A stretch of 64,000 nucleotides of DNA. Origin: Serinicoccus kebangsaanensis. Its GTDB lineage: Bacteria; Actinomycetota; Actinomycetes; Actinomycetales; Dermatophilaceae. Below are positions 55,751 to 64,000 of the stretch, piece by piece. Under the pieces are notes generated by a model. That model was not told where the DNA came from. It saw only the letters and a program-made list of their open reading frames with translations, and did no database searches. A program made the translations under genes and the position numbers. How positions within the stretch are numbered: position 1 is the first letter of the stretch; the number at the start of each line of letters is the position of its first letter. The stretch spans positions 62,001-126,000 of the forward strand of contig NZ_VSLG01000011.1 in NCBI RefSeq assembly GCF_008919445.1, in the 5' to 3' direction.

Positions 55751-56434
55751 GTGCGCGACATCACGAGCGAGACCTTCGAGGCCGTCCTCTTCGACAACGA
55801 CGGCACTCTGACCGACTCCCGCGGGTCCGTGGAGCGCTCCTGGCGTGCCTGGGCGGAGGAGCACGACGTGCCGTGGGAGCGCTTCGGGGACTTCCACGGC
55901 GTGACCAGCCGGGGGATCGTGGAGCGGGTGGCGCCACACCTGGACGCCGACGCCGCGACCGCCGACATCGACCGGCGCGAGCTCAGCGACCTGGAGGGCG
56001 TGGTCGCGCTCCCGGGCGCCGTGGAGGCGCTGGCCGCGACCGGCGACCGGGCCGCCATCGTCACCTCCGCCGGCCGGGAGCTGGCCGAGCTTCGCATCGG
56101 CGCCGCCGAGCTGGCCACGCCGCGCGTCCTGGTCAGCGCGGACGAGATCACGGACGGCAAGCCGGACCCCGAGCCCTACCTCACCGGCGCCCGGCGGCTG
56201 GGCGTCGACCCCGCGCGGTGCCTGGTCGTCGAGGACGCCACGGCAGGCCTGCTGGCGGGTCGCGCGGCCGGGGCGGCCACCCTCGCCGTGCTCACCACGA
56301 GCAAGCGGGACGACCTGCAGCCGCACGCCGACCTCGTCGTGGAGTCGCTCGCCGACGTCCGCTTCGAGCTCGCCGACGGGGGAGTGCGGGTCCGGCTGGC
56401 CGCGTCGTCCACGGAGCCCTCCCAGACCGACTGA
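55751..56434 (+). CDS. HAD family phosphatase (beta-phosphoglucomutase-like)
   Basis: 227 residues. HAD motif I FDNDGTL (nucleophile and acid-base Asp), motif II IVTSAG, Lys in DGKPDPEPY, and motif IV LVVEDATAGLLAG, with a helical cap (about 25-90). Related enzymes remove phosphate from sugar phosphates such as 2-deoxyglucose-6-P or glycerol-3-P. Substrate not predictable. GTG start. Confidence 0.9.
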   Translation: MRDITSETFEAVLFDNDGTLTDSRGSVERSWRAWAEEHDVPWERFGDFHGVTSRGIVERVAPHLDADAATADIDRRELSDLEGVVALPGAVEALAATGDRAAIVTSAGRELAELRIGAAELATPRVLVSADEITDGKPDPEPYLTGARRLGVDPARCLVVEDATAGLLAGRAAGAATLAVLTTSKRDDLQPHADLVVESLADVRFELADGGVRVRLAASSTEPSQTD

Positions 56435-56519
56435 CAGCCGCCTGGTCAACTGGCAGCCGCGTCGTCAACTGACAGCGCCCTCGAACAGGCTGTGGGTTGA
56501 CATACCGGCTCGAAGTCGG
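56428..56519. repeat. REP-like element, copy B, with three tandem half-units
   Basis: Three imperfect units of about 19 bases with the core CAACTGACAGCCGC, then arms GTCAACTGAC / GGTTGAC enclosing AGCGCC...GGCTGT, ending CCGGCTCGAAGT. Same arrangement as at 43271-43325; stem changes are partly compensatory. It lies directly after the HAD gene. Confidence 0.6.
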
Positions 56520-56608
56520 CACCGGGAGCGACCGGGCCGACGAGCACCCGGGGAAGGCCCGAGCACGGCGCGGCCACGCCGCTGACCAGCCAAGCCTGAC
56601 AAGACGGC

Positions 56609-56660
56609 AAACCTACGTTACCGTAACCTACGCAAGCGAAACCTACGTCTGCGTAGGTTT
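56609..56660. promoter_or_regulatory. Three 15-bp iterons plus inverted half-site (operator-like)
   Basis: AACCTACG recurs at exactly 15-base steps (units begin 56609, 56624, 56639), and the last unit pairs with CGTAGGTTT to give a 9-bp inverted repeat AAACCTACG-TCTG-CGTAGGTTT (56639-56660). A smaller dyad TTACCGTAA (56619-56627) spans units one and two. It is 32 bases before the next gene's start, so a repressor or activator array is likely. The regulator is not in the window. Confidence 0.65.
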
Positions 56661-56691
56661 CGGGCCCCCGACCAGACAGGTGACCCCTCGT

Positions 56692-58218
56692 ATGGCCGCA
56701 CCCGTGACGATCGACCTGCCGACCGATCTCCCGACCGCCGACCAGACCCAGACCCGTCGCCCACGCCCCACGATCATCCAGGGCGGGATGGGCGTGGCCG
56801 TCTCCGGCTGGCGGCTGGCTCGCGAAGTGTCCCGGGCCGGGCACCTGGGGGTCGTCTCCGGCACCGCCATGGATGCCGTGCTCAGCCGGGTGCTGCAGGA
56901 CGGCGACCCCGGCGGGCACTACCGTCGCGCGCTCGCGGCCTTCCCGAGCCAGGCCATCGCCGAGCGGGTGCTGGACAAGTACTTCATCGAGGGTGGCAAG
57001 GCGCCCGGCACGCCCTACAAGCCGATCCCCAAGCTGACCCTGGAGACCGCCCGCGCCGGGCAGGAGCTCGGCGTGGCCGGCAACTTCGCCGAGGTCTGGC
57101 TGGCCCGGGAGGGCCTGCAGGACCACCCGGGCGGAGGCGCCGTCGGGATCAACTGCCTGGAGAAGATCCAGATGGCCAACCCCACCGCCATCCTGGGCGC
57201 CATGCTCGCCGGGGTCGACTACGTGCTCATGGGGGCGGGCATACCCCGCGAGATCCCGCAGCTGCTGCGCTCGCTGGCCGCGGGCCGGACCGGCAGCATC
57301 TCCGCGGACGTGCTCGGCGGCAAGATGCGCCGCACCATCTCGGTCGACCCGGTGGACCTGCTCGGCGACGACCTGCCCGCCATCGGCAAGCCCGACTTCC
57401 TGGCGATCATCTCGGTCGACCAGCTGGCGAACTACCTGCACCGCGACCCCGAGATCCGGCCCGACGGCTTCGTCGTCGAGCGCCCGCCCGCCGGCGGTCA
57501 CTCCGCGCCGCCGCGCGGCAAGATGCAGCTGGACGAGGCCGGCGAGCCGATCTACGGCGACCGGGACGAGGCCAACCTGGCCAAGATGGCCGAGATCGGT
57601 CTGCCCTTCTGGATGGCCGGTGCCTACTCCACCCCCGAGCGGGTCGCCGAGGCCCTGGCCGCCGGCGCCGTGGGCGTGCAGGTCGGCACCCTCTTCGCGC
57701 TGTCCCAGGACTCCGGCCTCGCCGCCGGCCCCCGTGGGCAGCTGATGAGCCGGCTGCGGGCCGGTGAGCTGAGCGTGCGCAACGACCCGCGCGCCAGCCC
57801 GACCGGCTTCCCGTTCAAGGTCGCCACCCTGGAGGGCACGGCCAGCCAGGTCGAGGTCTACGAGGCGCGCCCCCGGCTGTGCGACCTGTCCTACCTGCGC
57901 CAGCCCTACGAGCGCGAGGACGGGGAGATCGGCTACCGCTGCGCCTCCGAGCCGGTGCACATGTATCTCAAGAAGGGCGGCGAGGAGGCGGACACCGTCG
58001 GCCGCAAGTGCCTGTGCAACGGGCTCATGGCCAACATCGGCCTGGGTCAGGAGCGCAAGGACGGGTATGCCGAGGACACCCTGGTCACGCTCGGCCAGGA
58101 CCTCGCCGGCGCCACCGCCCTGATCGAGCGGCACCCCGAGGGCTGGAGCGCCGTGCAGGCGCTGGACTACCTGCAGGAGCAGGTGCCCGCCGAGCTGGGG
58201 CTGCGGCACACCGCCTGA
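56692..58218 (+). CDS. Nitronate monooxygenase-family FMN enzyme (PfaD-like)
   Basis: 508 residues, a 2-nitropropane dioxygenase-type TIM barrel: RPTIIQGGMGVAVSGWRLA at the start, GINCLEKIQMANP, GADYVLMGAG-like VDYVLMGAGIP, GGHSAPPRG (catalytic His region) and AGAVGVQVGTLFALS (FMN phosphate site). The extra C-terminal 140 residues with several cysteines (CDLSY, YRCASE, GRKCLCNG) resemble PfaD-like proteins. Oxidises nitronates or reduces enoyl groups; substrate unknown. Preceded by the iteron array, so probably tightly regulated. Confidence 0.82.
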   Translation: MAAPVTIDLPTDLPTADQTQTRRPRPTIIQGGMGVAVSGWRLAREVSRAGHLGVVSGTAMDAVLSRVLQDGDPGGHYRRALAAFPSQAIAERVLDKYFIEGGKAPGTPYKPIPKLTLETARAGQELGVAGNFAEVWLAREGLQDHPGGGAVGINCLEKIQMANPTAILGAMLAGVDYVLMGAGIPREIPQLLRSLAAGRTGSISADVLGGKMRRTISVDPVDLLGDDLPAIGKPDFLAIISVDQLANYLHRDPEIRPDGFVVERPPAGGHSAPPRGKMQLDEAGEPIYGDRDEANLAKMAEIGLPFWMAGAYSTPERVAEALAAGAVGVQVGTLFALSQDSGLAAGPRGQLMSRLRAGELSVRNDPRASPTGFPFKVATLEGTASQVEVYEARPRLCDLSYLRQPYEREDGEIGYRCASEPVHMYLKKGGEEADTVGRKCLCNGLMANIGLGQERKDGYAEDTLVTLGQDLAGATALIERHPEGWSAVQALDYLQEQVPAELGLRHTA

Positions 58219-58248
58219 GCCAGGCCCCGGCCCGGCCCGCCGGGTGCT

Positions 58249-58254
58249 TATGAT
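58249..58254 (+). promoter_or_regulatory. Possible -10 box for the MHS transporter
   Basis: TATGAT, giving a leader of about 70 bases before the ATG at 58334. No clear -35. Confidence 0.3.
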
Positions 58255-58333
58255 CGGTCTCGCACCGCCGCGCCGGCCCACCTGAGCAGGCCAGACCCGT
58301 GGTGCAGCCACGCACCACGAGGGAGGGGCCACG

Positions 58334-59659
58334 ATGGCCGAGACCGCCAGCTCTGCACCGGTCGACCGGAGCCGCGAGGAGCGCAAGGTGCTCGCGGGCA
58401 CCCTGGTCGGCACCACCATCGAGTGGTACGACTTCTTCATCTACGCCCAGGCCGCGGCGCTGGTCCTCGGCCAGCTCTTCTTCGCGCCCATGGGCGAGGG
58501 CGGTGCCCAGCTGGCGGCGTGGGCCTCACTCGGCATCAGCTTCCTGGTGCGCCCGCTCGGTGCGGTCGTCGCGGGGCACCTCGGCGACCGGTTCGGGCGC
58601 AAGGTCGTCCTCGTCTTCACCCTGGTCGGGATGGGTGGTGCCACCGCGATCATCGGGCTGCTCCCGACCTACGCCCAGATCGGTGTCACGGCCCCGATCC
58701 TGCTCATCCTGATGCGGCTGCTGCAGGGCTTCTCCGCCGGTGGCGAGTGGGGCGGCGCCGCGCTGATGTCGGTCGAGCACGCACCCCGGGGCAAGCGCGG
58801 GCTCTTCGGCGCCTACCCCCAGATCGGCGTCCCCATCGGCATGATCGTCGCGACATTGTTCATGTTCGGGCTGAGCACCTTCATGACCGACGAGCAGTTC
58901 ACCACCTGGGGCTGGCGCATCCCCTTCCTCTTCTCCATCGTGCTCATCGGAGTCGGCTACTGGATCCGCCGCGCCGTCGAGGAGTCGCCCGTCTTCGCGG
59001 AGATGGCGCGGCTGCGGGAGAAGGAGTCGGCGCCGCTGGGCGAGCTCTTCCGGCACCACCGCAGGAACGTCCTGCTCGCCGCCCTCATCTTCGCCGCCAA
59101 CAACGCCGCCGGATATCTCGTCATCGCCTACTTCAACGGGTATGGCGTCGGCGCGCTCGGCATGGAACGCACCGAGACGCTGATCGCCTCGCTGGTCGGC
59201 GGGGTGGGGTGGTTGGTGTTCACGCTCTACGGCGGCTACATCTCGGACCGCATCGGGCGCGTGCTGACCTTCCAGATCGGCTACGGCATCATCATCCTCT
59301 GGGCGATCCCCATGTGGTTCCTGCTGGACACCGCGGCGCTGCCGCTGTTCACCCTGGCGATCCTGGTGCTCACCATCGGGCTCGGGCCGTCCTACGGCCC
59401 GCAGTCGGCGCTCTACGCCGAGATGTTCCCCGCCCGTGTGCGCTACTCAGGCGTCTCCATCGGGTATGCCCTCGGCTCGATCATCGGCGGCGCCTTCGCC
59501 CCGCTCATCGCCGAGCTGCTGCTGCAGCGCACCGGGCAGTCCTGGAGCATCGGGGTCTACCTCGCCGTGCTGGGGATCATCTCCTTCGTCGCGGTGTCGA
59601 TGGTGCCGAAGTCGCTGCAGGACTCCGACCTGCACCTGCGCGAGCACGCGCAGACCTGA
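58334..59659 (+). CDS. MHS-family MFS transporter (proton symporter type)
   Basis: 441 residues, twelve membrane helices. The metabolite:H+ symporter hallmarks are visible: TTIEWYDFFIYA in helix 1, GHLGDRFGRKVVL between helices 2 and 3, and GFSAGGEWGGAALMSVEHAP. Members carry shikimate, proline/betaine, citrate or aromatic acids. GAGGGAGGGG precedes the ATG. May work with the upstream nitronate monooxygenase gene, but the gap contains its own promoter. Confidence 0.92.
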   Translation: MAETASSAPVDRSREERKVLAGTLVGTTIEWYDFFIYAQAAALVLGQLFFAPMGEGGAQLAAWASLGISFLVRPLGAVVAGHLGDRFGRKVVLVFTLVGMGGATAIIGLLPTYAQIGVTAPILLILMRLLQGFSAGGEWGGAALMSVEHAPRGKRGLFGAYPQIGVPIGMIVATLFMFGLSTFMTDEQFTTWGWRIPFLFSIVLIGVGYWIRRAVEESPVFAEMARLREKESAPLGELFRHHRRNVLLAALIFAANNAAGYLVIAYFNGYGVGALGMERTETLIASLVGGVGWLVFTLYGGYISDRIGRVLTFQIGYGIIILWAIPMWFLLDTAALPLFTLAILVLTIGLGPSYGPQSALYAEMFPARVRYSGVSIGYALGSIIGGAFAPLIAELLLQRTGQSWSIGVYLAVLGIISFVAVSMVPKSLQDSDLHLREHAQT

Positions 59660-59715
59660 GCGGGTCACAGGCCGGCGCGACGGAATACCGGTCGCCGCCT
59701 GTCCGCCTGCCGCCC

Positions 59716-59721
59716 TAGGCT
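59716..59721 (+). promoter_or_regulatory. Leaderless -10 box of the DinB-like gene
   Basis: TAGGCT, 7 bases before the ATG at 59729. Confidence 0.55.
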
Positions 59722-59728
59722 GCCCGCC

Positions 59729-60289
59729 ATGAGCGAACCCACGACCGACGACGTCGGGCGCCCCGAGCCGCCCCTGGCCGCGCCCGAGCTCGCGACCCTC
59801 TCCGGCTTCCTCGACTTCCAGCGGGCGACGCTGGAGTGGAAGACCCGCGACCTGGGCGCCGACGGGCTGCGGCTGCGGCTGCCGCAGCACGCCAGCACCA
59901 TGACGCTGGCCGGGCTGCTCAAGCACCTGTCCTACGTCGAGGACTACTGGTTCACCGAGGTCCTCGCCGAAGCCTCCATGCCGCCGCCCTGGGACGACGT
60001 CGACTGGGAGGCGGACCAGGACTGGGACTGGTCGAGCGCCGCCGCCGACGAGCCTGCCGACGTGCGGGAGACGTGGACGACCTCGGTGGAGCGGTCCCGG
60101 CAGGCGCTGGCCCGCGCGGTGGAGGCCGACGACGGCGACGACCCGCTCGGTGCCACCCACCCCGCGTGGGGCGGACAGGGCCAGGTGTCGGTGCGCTGGA
60201 TCCTCACGCACATGGTCGAGGAGTATGCCCGGCACAACGGTCACGCCGACCTGCTGCGCGAGCTGGTCGACGGGCAGACGGGGGAGTAG
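59729..60289 (+). CDS. DinB-family (DUF664-like) protein
   Basis: 186 residues, four-helix DinB fold. Metal-site residues lie in [13 protein letters not shown] (His) and [20 protein letters not shown] (His, His), the normal three-histidine pattern. Some family members are mycothiol- or bacillithiol-dependent transferases; the rest are uncharacterised. Start fixed by the leaderless promoter. Confidence 0.85.
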   Translation: MSEPTTDDVGRPEPPLAAPELATLSGFLDFQRATLEWKTRDLGADGLRLRLPQHASTMTLAGLLKHLSYVEDYWFTEVLAEASMPPPWDDVDWEADQDWDWSSAAADEPADVRETWTTSVERSRQALARAVEADDGDDPLGATHPAWGGQGQVSVRWILTHMVEEYARHNGHADLLRELVDGQTGE

Positions 60290-60322
60290 CCGCCCACGGG
60301 CGGGGCCCCGACCTGCTGGGCG

Positions 60323-60328
60323 TACCCT
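60323..60328 (+). promoter_or_regulatory. Leaderless -10 box of prfB
   Basis: TACCCT, 8 bases before the GTG at 60337. Confidence 0.5.
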
Positions 60329-60336
60329 TGTCGATC

Positions 60337-61455
60337 GTGGCAGTCGACTTCGAGACCGAGATCAAGCAGCTCCGCACGACCATGGCGTCGGTGCGTGAGG
60401 TCACCGACCTCGAGCGGCTGGGCGCGCAGATCAGCGACCTCGAGACCCAGGCCAGCGCACCCGACCTGTGGGACGACGTGGAGAACGCGCAGAAGATCAC
60501 CTCCGCGCTGTCCCGCGCCAAGGCCGAGCACGACAAGGTCACCGGCATGGACGCCCGGATCGACGACCTGGAGGCGCTGGTCGAGCTCGGGCGCGAGGAG
60601 GATGACGCCGAGACGCTCGAGGAGGCGGACAAGGAGCTGACGTCGCTGCGCAAGGCGGTCGAGCAGCTCGAGGTCCGCACCCTGCTCAACGGGGAGTACG
60701 ACATCCGCGAGGCGGTGGTCACCATCCGCTCCGGCGCCGGTGGCGTGGACGCCGCCGACTTCGCCGAGATGCTCATGCGGATGTATCTGCGCTGGGCCGA
60801 GCGGCACGACTACCCGACCTCCGTCCTGGACACGTCCTATGCCGAGGAGGCCGGGCTGAAGTCCGCGACCTTCGAGGTCAAGGTGCCGTATGCCTTCGGC
60901 ACGCTCGCGGTCGAGGCGGGCACCCACCGGTTGGTGCGGATCAGCCCGTTCGACAACCAGGGCCGCCGGCAGACCAGCTTCGCCGCGGTCGAGGTGGTGC
61001 CGCTCATCGAGAGCACCGACACCATCGAGATCCCCGAGGCGGACCTCAAGGTCGACGTCTTCCGCTCCAGCGGCCCCGGCGGCCAGTCGGTCAACACGAC
61101 CGACTCCGCGGTGCGGATGACGCACCTGCCGACCGGCACCGTCGTGTCGATGCAGAACGAGAAGAGCCAGATCCAGAACCGCGCCGCCGCGCTGCGGGTG
61201 CTGCAGTCCCGCCTGCTGCTGCTGAAGAAGCAGGAGGAGGACGCCGCGCGCAAGGAGATGGCCGGCGACATCAAGGCCTCCTGGGGCGACCAGATGCGCT
61301 CCTACGTGCTGCACCCCTACCAGATGGTCAAGGACCTGCGCACCAACCACGAGGTCGGCTCCACCGCCGCGGTCCTCGACGGCGACATCGACGACTTCAT
61401 CGACGCGGGGATCCGGTGGAAGCGGGCCGCGGACCGGGAGTCGGACCAGGGCTGA
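60337..61455 (+). CDS. prfB: Peptide chain release factor 2
   Basis: 372 residues; terminates translation at UGA and UAA. The SPF anticodon-like motif ([14 protein letters not shown]) identifies RF2, not RF1, and [14 protein letters not shown] holds the catalytic GGQ. There is no internal UGA and no programmed +1 frameshift, unlike E. coli prfB. GTG start after a leaderless -10 box. Confidence 0.97.
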   Translation: MAVDFETEIKQLRTTMASVREVTDLERLGAQISDLETQASAPDLWDDVENAQKITSALSRAKAEHDKVTGMDARIDDLEALVELGREEDDAETLEEADKELTSLRKAVEQLEVRTLLNGEYDIREAVVTIRSGAGGVDAADFAEMLMRMYLRWAERHDYPTSVLDTSYAEEAGLKSATFEVKVPYAFGTLAVEAGTHRLVRISPFDNQGRRQTSFAAVEVVPLIESTDTIEIPEADLKVDVFRSSGPGGQSVNTTDSAVRMTHLPTGTVVSMQNEKSQIQNRAAALRVLQSRLLLLKKQEEDAARKEMAGDIKASWGDQMRSYVLHPYQMVKDLRTNHEVGSTAAVLDGDIDDFIDAGIRWKRAADRESDQG

Positions 61456-61467
61456 CGCGGGACACGA

Positions 61468-61505
61468 GCGGGCGGCATACCTCTTGACCGAGGTGTGCCG
61501 CCCGC
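61468..61505. terminator. Bidirectional hairpin between prfB and the nuclease gene
   Basis: GCGGGCGGCATACCTC, loop TTGACC, GAGGTGTGCCGCCCGC: 16-base arms with one mismatch. Lies between converging genes. Confidence 0.85.
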
Positions 61506-61517
61506 CCGCCTGTGCGG

Positions 61518-63968
61518 TCAGCCCTTCTTGGGCTTCTTCGGCTTCTTGGGCTTGTCGTGGTTCTTCTTGTCCTTGCCCGTCTGCAGGCCCACCACTACCG
61601 GGTCGTGGTCCGAGCTGGCGAACTGGTCGTCGGAGTGGAAGTCGACGACGTTGTAGTTGCGCCGGCTGTACTGGAACGCGATCGACTCATCGCCGTTGAT
61701 GTCCCAGACCGCGGCCCCGGTGACCAGCCGCTCGGCCTTGTCGTTGGCGAAGACGTGGTCCAGCGACCCGAGCCGGCCGCTGAACTGGTAGGTCGCCGAG
61801 TCCGGCTCGAAGGACCGCGCCAGGTTGGTGTAGCCCTCGTCCTCGATGAGCCGGACCGGGTCCTCCCGGCTGTAGGCGTTGAAGTCGCCCATGAGGAAGA
61901 CCGCCTCGTCGCCGAACATCTCGTCCACCCAGCCGGTCAGCGCCTGGGACTGCGCGACCCGCGAGGGGTTGGCCAGGCCCTGGCCGGTGCCGTCGTCCTC
62001 GCCAGACCCCTTGGACTTGAAGTGGTTCGAGATCGCCACGAACGGCTTGCCGGTCTTCTTCGCCTTGAACTTCTGGGCCAGCGGGTAGCGGGCGTTGGCG
62101 AAGGCGTCGTCCAGCTGGATCTGCGACGGGCCGAGCAGCTGCACCGCGCCTGGGTCGTAGATGAACGCGGTGCGGATGACGTCCTCGTTCGGCGGCAGCG
62201 CCGTGGGGGAGGGGGCATACGCCCACCGCTCCTCGCCGGCTGCTGCGTTCAGCGCGTCCACCAGGTCAGACAGCGCCTTGTCGCGCGGGTGGTCGATGTA
62301 GGACAGCCCGGCAGAGTTCTCGATCTCCATCAGCGCCAGGACCTCGGCGTCGGTGCCGTTGATCGCGGTCACCAGCTTGGCCTGCTGGTCGGCGAAGGCG
62401 GCCTCGGTCCAGGCGCCCCGGACCTCGCAGAAGTCGGTGGCGACCGGGTTGCCGTCACGGTCCGCGTAGTAGTCGCAGCCCGCCTCGTCCTGCCCCAGGT
62501 CGGAGAAGTAGTTGAGCACGTTGAAGGCCCCGATCTGGATGTTGCCACCCACCTCGGGGACGTCTGCCTCGCGGTCGTCCTCGCTGACCAGGGGGTCGGC
62601 GGCGCTGTCGGAGCCGACGACCTGGGCGGTCGGCTGCAGCTTCCAGCCGAACCGCTCGTCCAGGATGACGGGCTGGGCGAAGGTCACCTGCGAGCCGGTG
62701 CGGTGCGGCTCCTGCGCGGACAGGTAGGGCAGCGGGCTGTCCTGCGCGGTCGCGTTGTTGAGGTAGTCCAGGCTGGACCCGTCGTCCAGGGTGAGGAGCC
62801 TGGCGAGGTTGGCTGCTTCGTAGGCCTCCGCCTCGGCCCCGGGGAGCACGACGTCGGTCGCCTGGTAGAGCGGCTCAGTGCCCGGGGTCAGGCCGATCTC
62901 GCCGAAGCGGTTGAGCAGGTAGTTGTTGGTGATCGTCCAGGTCCCGGTGGGCTGCACGAGCATCCCCTCGTAGGACTCCTTGTCGGCATCGGTCGCCGGG
63001 ACGACGTCCAGGTCGGTGGGCACGACCGGGTCGCAGCCCCCCTCGACGACCTCGACCCAGGGGCTCTCGGAGATCTCGGTGAGCCCGTCGTACTCGATCA
63101 CGGTGCCCTCGACGTCGACGCACGCGCCGACCTCGACGTTGGCGGCCGCCCAGGAGCTGTAGACGAAGATGCCGTCCGAGGCGTCCTCGGCGGTCTTGGG
63201 CACCCCACCGGTGCCGGGCGTCTGGATGTAGATGCCGTTGAAGTTGCCCGTCGGGTAGGCAGCGGTCACGACACCGGTGGTGATCACCGGCTGGTCGACC
63301 AGCGGTGAGGTGTCGCCCGGGCCCTGGATCTCGGCGATGCTGGCCTCGACCGGGTCCGGGTCGGGCTCGGGGTCGGGGTCGGTGCCACCCCCTCCGCTGG
63401 AGACCGGGCTCGGGTCACCGGCGGTGAAGTCGGCGGCGTTGTCGTCGGTGTCGGCGGCGTCGGCCCGGCTGGCCGAGGTGGTGTTGGACAGCCCCGGGGC
63501 GGCGGCGCTGCCCTCGAAGCGCACGGCCGAGCCGTAGCCGACGAGGTCGGCCACCTCGTCGTCCAGGGTCAGCTCCACGATGCCGTTGGACCCGCTCATC
63601 GAGGCCCCGCACTCGGCGTCCGGGTCGGGCAGCGGCGTGGACCCGCCGGAGCCAGCACTCTGCTGGACGAGGAAATGGGTCCCGGGCTCGACGCTGCCGG
63701 ACAGCTCGCAGCGGTTGCCGAGGTTCCCGGAGGAGGAGTAGTAGGAGACGGCATACCCGTCCAGGTCGATGGGGTCCTCGGTCGAGTTGAAGAGCTCGAC
63801 GAAGTCGTGCGTGTAGTCGGCGCCGGAGTTGCCCCCGCCTCCGTAGACCTCGTTGATGACGAGGCCGGGGCCGGCCGCCAGGCTGCTCGGCGCGAGGGCG
63901 ACCAGGCCGGTCACCGCGAGCGCGGTCGTGGAGGCGGCCGCGACGGCTCGCCTGAGGTGGTTCTGCAT
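61518..63968 (-). CDS. Secreted ExeM/NucH-type endonuclease
   Basis: 816 residues. Signal peptide (helix TTALAVTGLVALAPSSLAA), a lamin-tail-like domain (about 35-170: LVINEVYGGGGNSGADYTHD), a Ser/Gly/Asp-Pro linker, an OB-fold region (about 210-440), and a C-terminal endonuclease/exonuclease/phosphatase domain with QIGAFNVLNYF, EVLALMEIEN (Glu), AISNHFKSKG, FLMGDFNAYSREDP and SSDHDPVVV (Asp-His). It ends in a Lys/Pro-rich tail (KKPKKPKKG) that may hold DNA or the cell wall. GGAG stands 8 bases before the ATG at 63968, so I prefer it to the GTG at 63977. Extracellular DNA degradation for phosphate or competence is the family role. Confidence 0.93.
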   Translation of the reverse strand: MQNHLRRAVAAASTTALAVTGLVALAPSSLAAGPGLVINEVYGGGGNSGADYTHDFVELFNSTEDPIDLDGYAVSYYSSSGNLGNRCELSGSVEPGTHFLVQQSAGSGGSTPLPDPDAECGASMSGSNGIVELTLDDEVADLVGYGSAVRFEGSAAAPGLSNTTSASRADAADTDDNAADFTAGDPSPVSSGGGGTDPDPEPDPDPVEASIAEIQGPGDTSPLVDQPVITTGVVTAAYPTGNFNGIYIQTPGTGGVPKTAEDASDGIFVYSSWAAANVEVGACVDVEGTVIEYDGLTEISESPWVEVVEGGCDPVVPTDLDVVPATDADKESYEGMLVQPTGTWTITNNYLLNRFGEIGLTPGTEPLYQATDVVLPGAEAEAYEAANLARLLTLDDGSSLDYLNNATAQDSPLPYLSAQEPHRTGSQVTFAQPVILDERFGWKLQPTAQVVGSDSAADPLVSEDDREADVPEVGGNIQIGAFNVLNYFSDLGQDEAGCDYYADRDGNPVATDFCEVRGAWTEAAFADQQAKLVTAINGTDAEVLALMEIENSAGLSYIDHPRDKALSDLVDALNAAAGEERWAYAPSPTALPPNEDVIRTAFIYDPGAVQLLGPSQIQLDDAFANARYPLAQKFKAKKTGKPFVAISNHFKSKGSGEDDGTGQGLANPSRVAQSQALTGWVDEMFGDEAVFLMGDFNAYSREDPVRLIEDEGYTNLARSFEPDSATYQFSGRLGSLDHVFANDKAERLVTGAAVWDINGDESIAFQYSRRNYNVVDFHSDDQFASSDHDPVVVGLQTGKDKKNHDKPKKPKKPKKG

Positions 63969-64000
63969 CTGCTGCACTCCAATGGGCCAGGGATCAGGTC

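Noticed and set aside
56609-56660. CRISPR or plasmid iteron origin
   Set aside because: Units are 15 bp with no spacers and no Rep gene; position before a gene start fits an operator better.
60337-60420. Programmed +1 frameshift in prfB
   Set aside because: The frame is continuous from the GTG start, with no in-frame UGA near codon 25.

Overview
The window is 64 kb of a GC-rich (roughly 70% by eye) actinobacterial chromosome. Three things point to Actinomycetota. The gene order ftsK, rimO-pgsA-cinA-clgR, DUF3046, recA-recX, miaB is the usual actinobacterial one. A mycothiol-type maleylpyruvate isomerase family protein is present. Many genes have a TANNNT box 6-8 bases before the start codon and no ribosome-binding site. 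The style (tandem GTGA/ATGA overlaps, rare TAT codons mostly in a GTATGCC context) suggests Micrococcales, perhaps an Intrasporangiaceae or Ornithinimicrobium/Serinicoccus-like genus. No rRNA or tRNA was found to confirm this.

Layout. 0-11.4 kb: ftsK (cut by the window edge), an MDMPI-family enzyme, an M19 dipeptidase, a secreted SGNH hydrolase with a lipoprotein, then rimO-pgsA-cinA-clgR and an orphan QueC-like PP-loop protein. 11.4-21.3 kb, minus strand: endonuclease VIII-like glycosylase, an apparently rearranged sugar-kinase-like ASKHA protein, an ABC-F protein behind a short-peptide attenuator, an APH-like kinase and the giant helicase Lhr. 21.3-33 kb: a heterodimeric ABC exporter with a single live ATP site, a fused acetyl-CoA carboxyltransferase, an AEC carrier, DUF3046, a VOC protein, the rifampin ADP-ribosyltransferase Arr, asd-lysC, and a NYN/OST-HTH protein preceded by tandem repeats. 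33-43.2 kb: recA-recX (with both a LexA box and a RecA-NDp promoter), tricorn protease, DUF5709, a TSUP permease, miaB and small membrane or GNAT genes.

43.2-54.1 kb is an accessory region. It starts with two decayed genes fused end to end (ECF41 sigma and FHA protein) and a broken TOPRIM primase, and continues with a lower-GC cargo: a helicase-less Type ISP-like restriction-modification enzyme, a two-gene unit of a DUF6602 PD-(D/E)XK nuclease and a SEC-C zinc protein, and a stand-alone SIR2-like protein. Fragments of tadA/cpaF (49.3 kb) and tadC (54.0-54.1 kb) lie in or beside this cargo, and flp-like, tadE, tadF and tadG genes follow intact. I read this as a defence island that invaded and gutted a Tad pilus locus.

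55.7-64 kb returns to core-like DNA: HAD phosphatase, an iteron-like operator before a nitronate monooxygenase-family gene, an MHS-family transporter, a DinB-like protein, prfB and a large secreted ExeM/NucH-type nuclease. The best candidates for something undescribed are the DUF6602/SEC-C pair, the ABC-F attenuator, and the SGNH hydrolase with a pilin-type signal.
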